Positions 4,589 through 5,285 of a DNA stretch of 5,285 nt are shown piece by piece. This stretch comes from Chlorobiales bacterium. GTDB lineage: Bacteria; Bacteroidota; Chlorobiia; Chlorobiales; Chlorobiaceae. Location of the stretch: NCBI GenBank assembly GCA_022360415.1, contig JAKSDB010000308.1, positions 1 to 5,285 of the forward strand, given 5' to 3'. Under the pieces are notes generated by a model. That model searched no databases and was not told where the DNA came from. It saw nothing but the letters and a program-made list of their open reading frames with translations. How positions within the stretch are numbered: position 1 is the first letter of the stretch; each line of letters opens with the position of its first letter. A program made the translations under genes and the position numbers.

Positions 4589-5026
4589 TTAGTGCTCCTT
4601 GACCCACTCGGCGAGTTTGTCCCTGATCTCGTCGCGGACACGTCTGAAGACATTGAGTTTTTCTTCCTCCGTTCCCTCTGCTTCCGCAGGGTCGTCAAAC
4701 GGCCAGTAGTAACGGTTTTCCTGGCTCATAAGGCCGGGCCAGATTCTCGGGCAGGTTTCATTGGCCTTGTTGCAGACTATGATAAGGTATTGAATGAACG
4801 TTTTGCCGAGGTATTCTTCCAGTCCCTTGGGGTGCTGATTGCTGATGTCGATATCGACTTCCTGCATGACCTGGACCGCCATGGGATGAACCCTGTCTTT
4901 TGCTTCCATTCCGGCACTGAGCGGCTCGAAACGGTCTCCGGCCATTGAGCGTAAAAATCCCTCTGCCATCTGGCTGCGGGCGGAGTTGCCTGTGCAGAGA
5001 AAAAGTACTTTTTGTTTTTTGTCCAT
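4589..5026 (-). CDS. arsC: Arsenate reductase, thioredoxin-coupled low-molecular-weight phosphatase type
   Basis: The protein has 145 residues and reduces arsenate to arsenite in the cytoplasm, so that an arsenite pump can export it. The N-terminal P-loop is C11-T-G-N-S-A-R17-S, the CX5R arsenate-binding loop of the LMW protein tyrosine phosphatase fold. Cys85 (VC-NKANE) and Cys92 (TCP) are seven residues apart, as are the Cys82 and Cys89 redox relay cysteines of Staphylococcus aureus ArsC. A W-P-F-D-D-P segment (108-113) supplies the general-acid Asp. All three catalytic cysteines are present, so the enzyme should be active with thioredoxin. I chose ATG 5026 (MDKKQKVLFLC) because the family begins a few residues before this beta strand. 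ATG 5053 would add nine residues. Both starts have weak ribosome binding sites. A leader of about 180 nt separates it from the palindromic operator at 5208-5227. Confidence 0.93.
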   Translation of the reverse strand: MDKKQKVLFLCTGNSARSQMAEGFLRSMAGDRFEPLSAGMEAKDRVHPMAVQVMQEVDIDISNQHPKGLEEYLGKTFIQYLIIVCNKANETCPRIWPGLMSQENRYYWPFDDPAEAEGTEEEKLNVFRRVRDEIRDKLAEWVKEH

Positions 5027-5112
5027 GATTGTTCTTTTTCCCGGACAAGGCATCTTTAGCAGATGCGAAGCGCCGGTTTATTGGCATTTGAGTAAACAAA
5101 AAAAGGTAGCTG

Positions 5113-5145
5113 TTTGCAAGGATGTGTCACTACACGTTTTGCAAA
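5113..5145. promoter_or_regulatory. Two-step stem-loop in the arsC leader
   Basis: TTTGCAA (5113-5119) pairs with TTGCAAA (5139-5145), and inside it GTGT (5124-5127) pairs with ACAC (5132-5135) around a 4-nt loop. The structure lies between the operator and the arsC start and would be in the arsC transcript if that starts near the operator. No T-run follows on either strand, so it is not a plain terminator. Its role is unknown. Confidence 0.4.
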
Positions 5146-5207
5146 GGTTTTACATTGCAGAGGGCCGATGCCCCGAAACCAGGCAAAGCGTTTTGTTTGT
5201 TCTGTTA

Positions 5208-5227
5208 TTATCGTAAATTTACGATAA
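5208..5227. promoter_or_regulatory. 20-bp perfect palindrome, probable ArsR operator
   Basis: The half-site TTATCGTAAA is followed immediately by its exact complement TTTACGATAA. ArsR/SmtB-family repressors bind A+T-rich palindromes of this kind. It lies between arsC (leftward) and a gene beginning at 5244 (rightward). A rightward -10-like TATACT (5232-5237) and a leftward -10-like GATAAT (5226-5221, minus strand) flank or overlap it, so one bound dimer could control both directions. Confidence 0.6.
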
Positions 5228-5243
5228 ACTATATACTATACCA

Positions 5244-5285
5244 ATGCAGAGAACGGGAAAACAGATTGACTATCGTGACGATGAA
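5244..5285 (+). CDS. Start of a divergent gene, possibly arsR (3' partial)
   Basis: ATG 5244 opens 14 codons (MQRTGKQIDYRDDE) up to the window edge. No ribosome binding site is visible (the upstream sequence is TATACTATACC). Position just beyond the palindrome and divergent from arsC suggests an ArsR-type repressor. The few residues, with an acidic stretch, are compatible with the N-terminus of such proteins but cannot prove it. Confidence 0.35.
   Translation, partial: MQRTGKQIDYRDDE

Noticed and set aside
1..5285. CRISPR array, tRNA, rRNA, transposase or integrase gene
   Set aside because: No regularly spaced repeats, cloverleaf sequence, or transposase or integrase motifs were seen on either strand.

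Overview
The window looks like accessory chromosomal DNA from a Gram-negative bacterium. The evidence is the PF06296-type toxin/antitoxin pair, an attC-like integron recombination site, and a thioredoxin-type arsenate reductase with a probable ArsR operator. A Desulfobacterota or other proteobacterial host would fit, but nothing here fixes the taxon. Base composition is uneven: the membrane-protein gene at 886-1353 is G+C-richer, and the stretches at 1503-1821 and 3420-4110 are A+T-rich. This suggests pieces assembled from several sources.

Layout from left to right: (1) the 3' part of a membrane methyltransferase gene of the isoprenylcysteine carboxyl methyltransferase type (2-478, +); (2) about 400 bp with no convincing gene; (3) a two-helix membrane protein with a charged C-terminal half (886-1353, +), followed by an attC-like site (1420-1508) whose outer right core has decayed. 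No integrase gene is present, so this reads as a solitary attC or lone cassette; (4) a small DUF2283-like gene (1615-1821, +); (5) a complete type II toxin-antitoxin operon on the minus strand: RelE-like toxin (2613-2233) overlapping an XRE antitoxin (2240-1938); (6) a minus-strand pair, a four-helix membrane protein (3906-3490) and a HEPN-like protein (3398-2817); (7) an XRE antitoxin on the plus strand (4200-4487) that appears to have lost its toxin, leaving an 18-codon head and perhaps a short tail; (8) arsC (5026-4589, minus) and a 20-bp palindromic operator, then the first 14 codons of a divergent gene that may be arsR.

The main observation is that modules 5 and 7 are built the same way. 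Each has a 15-bp palindrome (7+1+7) exactly 9 nt before the toxin start codon. Each antitoxin has a WERG-x-(K/R)KP-x-G recognition region. Each is followed in the sense direction by a terminator, and the two terminators match at 28 of 33 positions. The intact operon therefore serves as a template for reading the second locus as an orphan antitoxin with a toxin scar. Nothing in the window is clearly a wholly new system. The least explained genes are the HEPN-like protein with its membrane-protein neighbour and the putative cassette protein.
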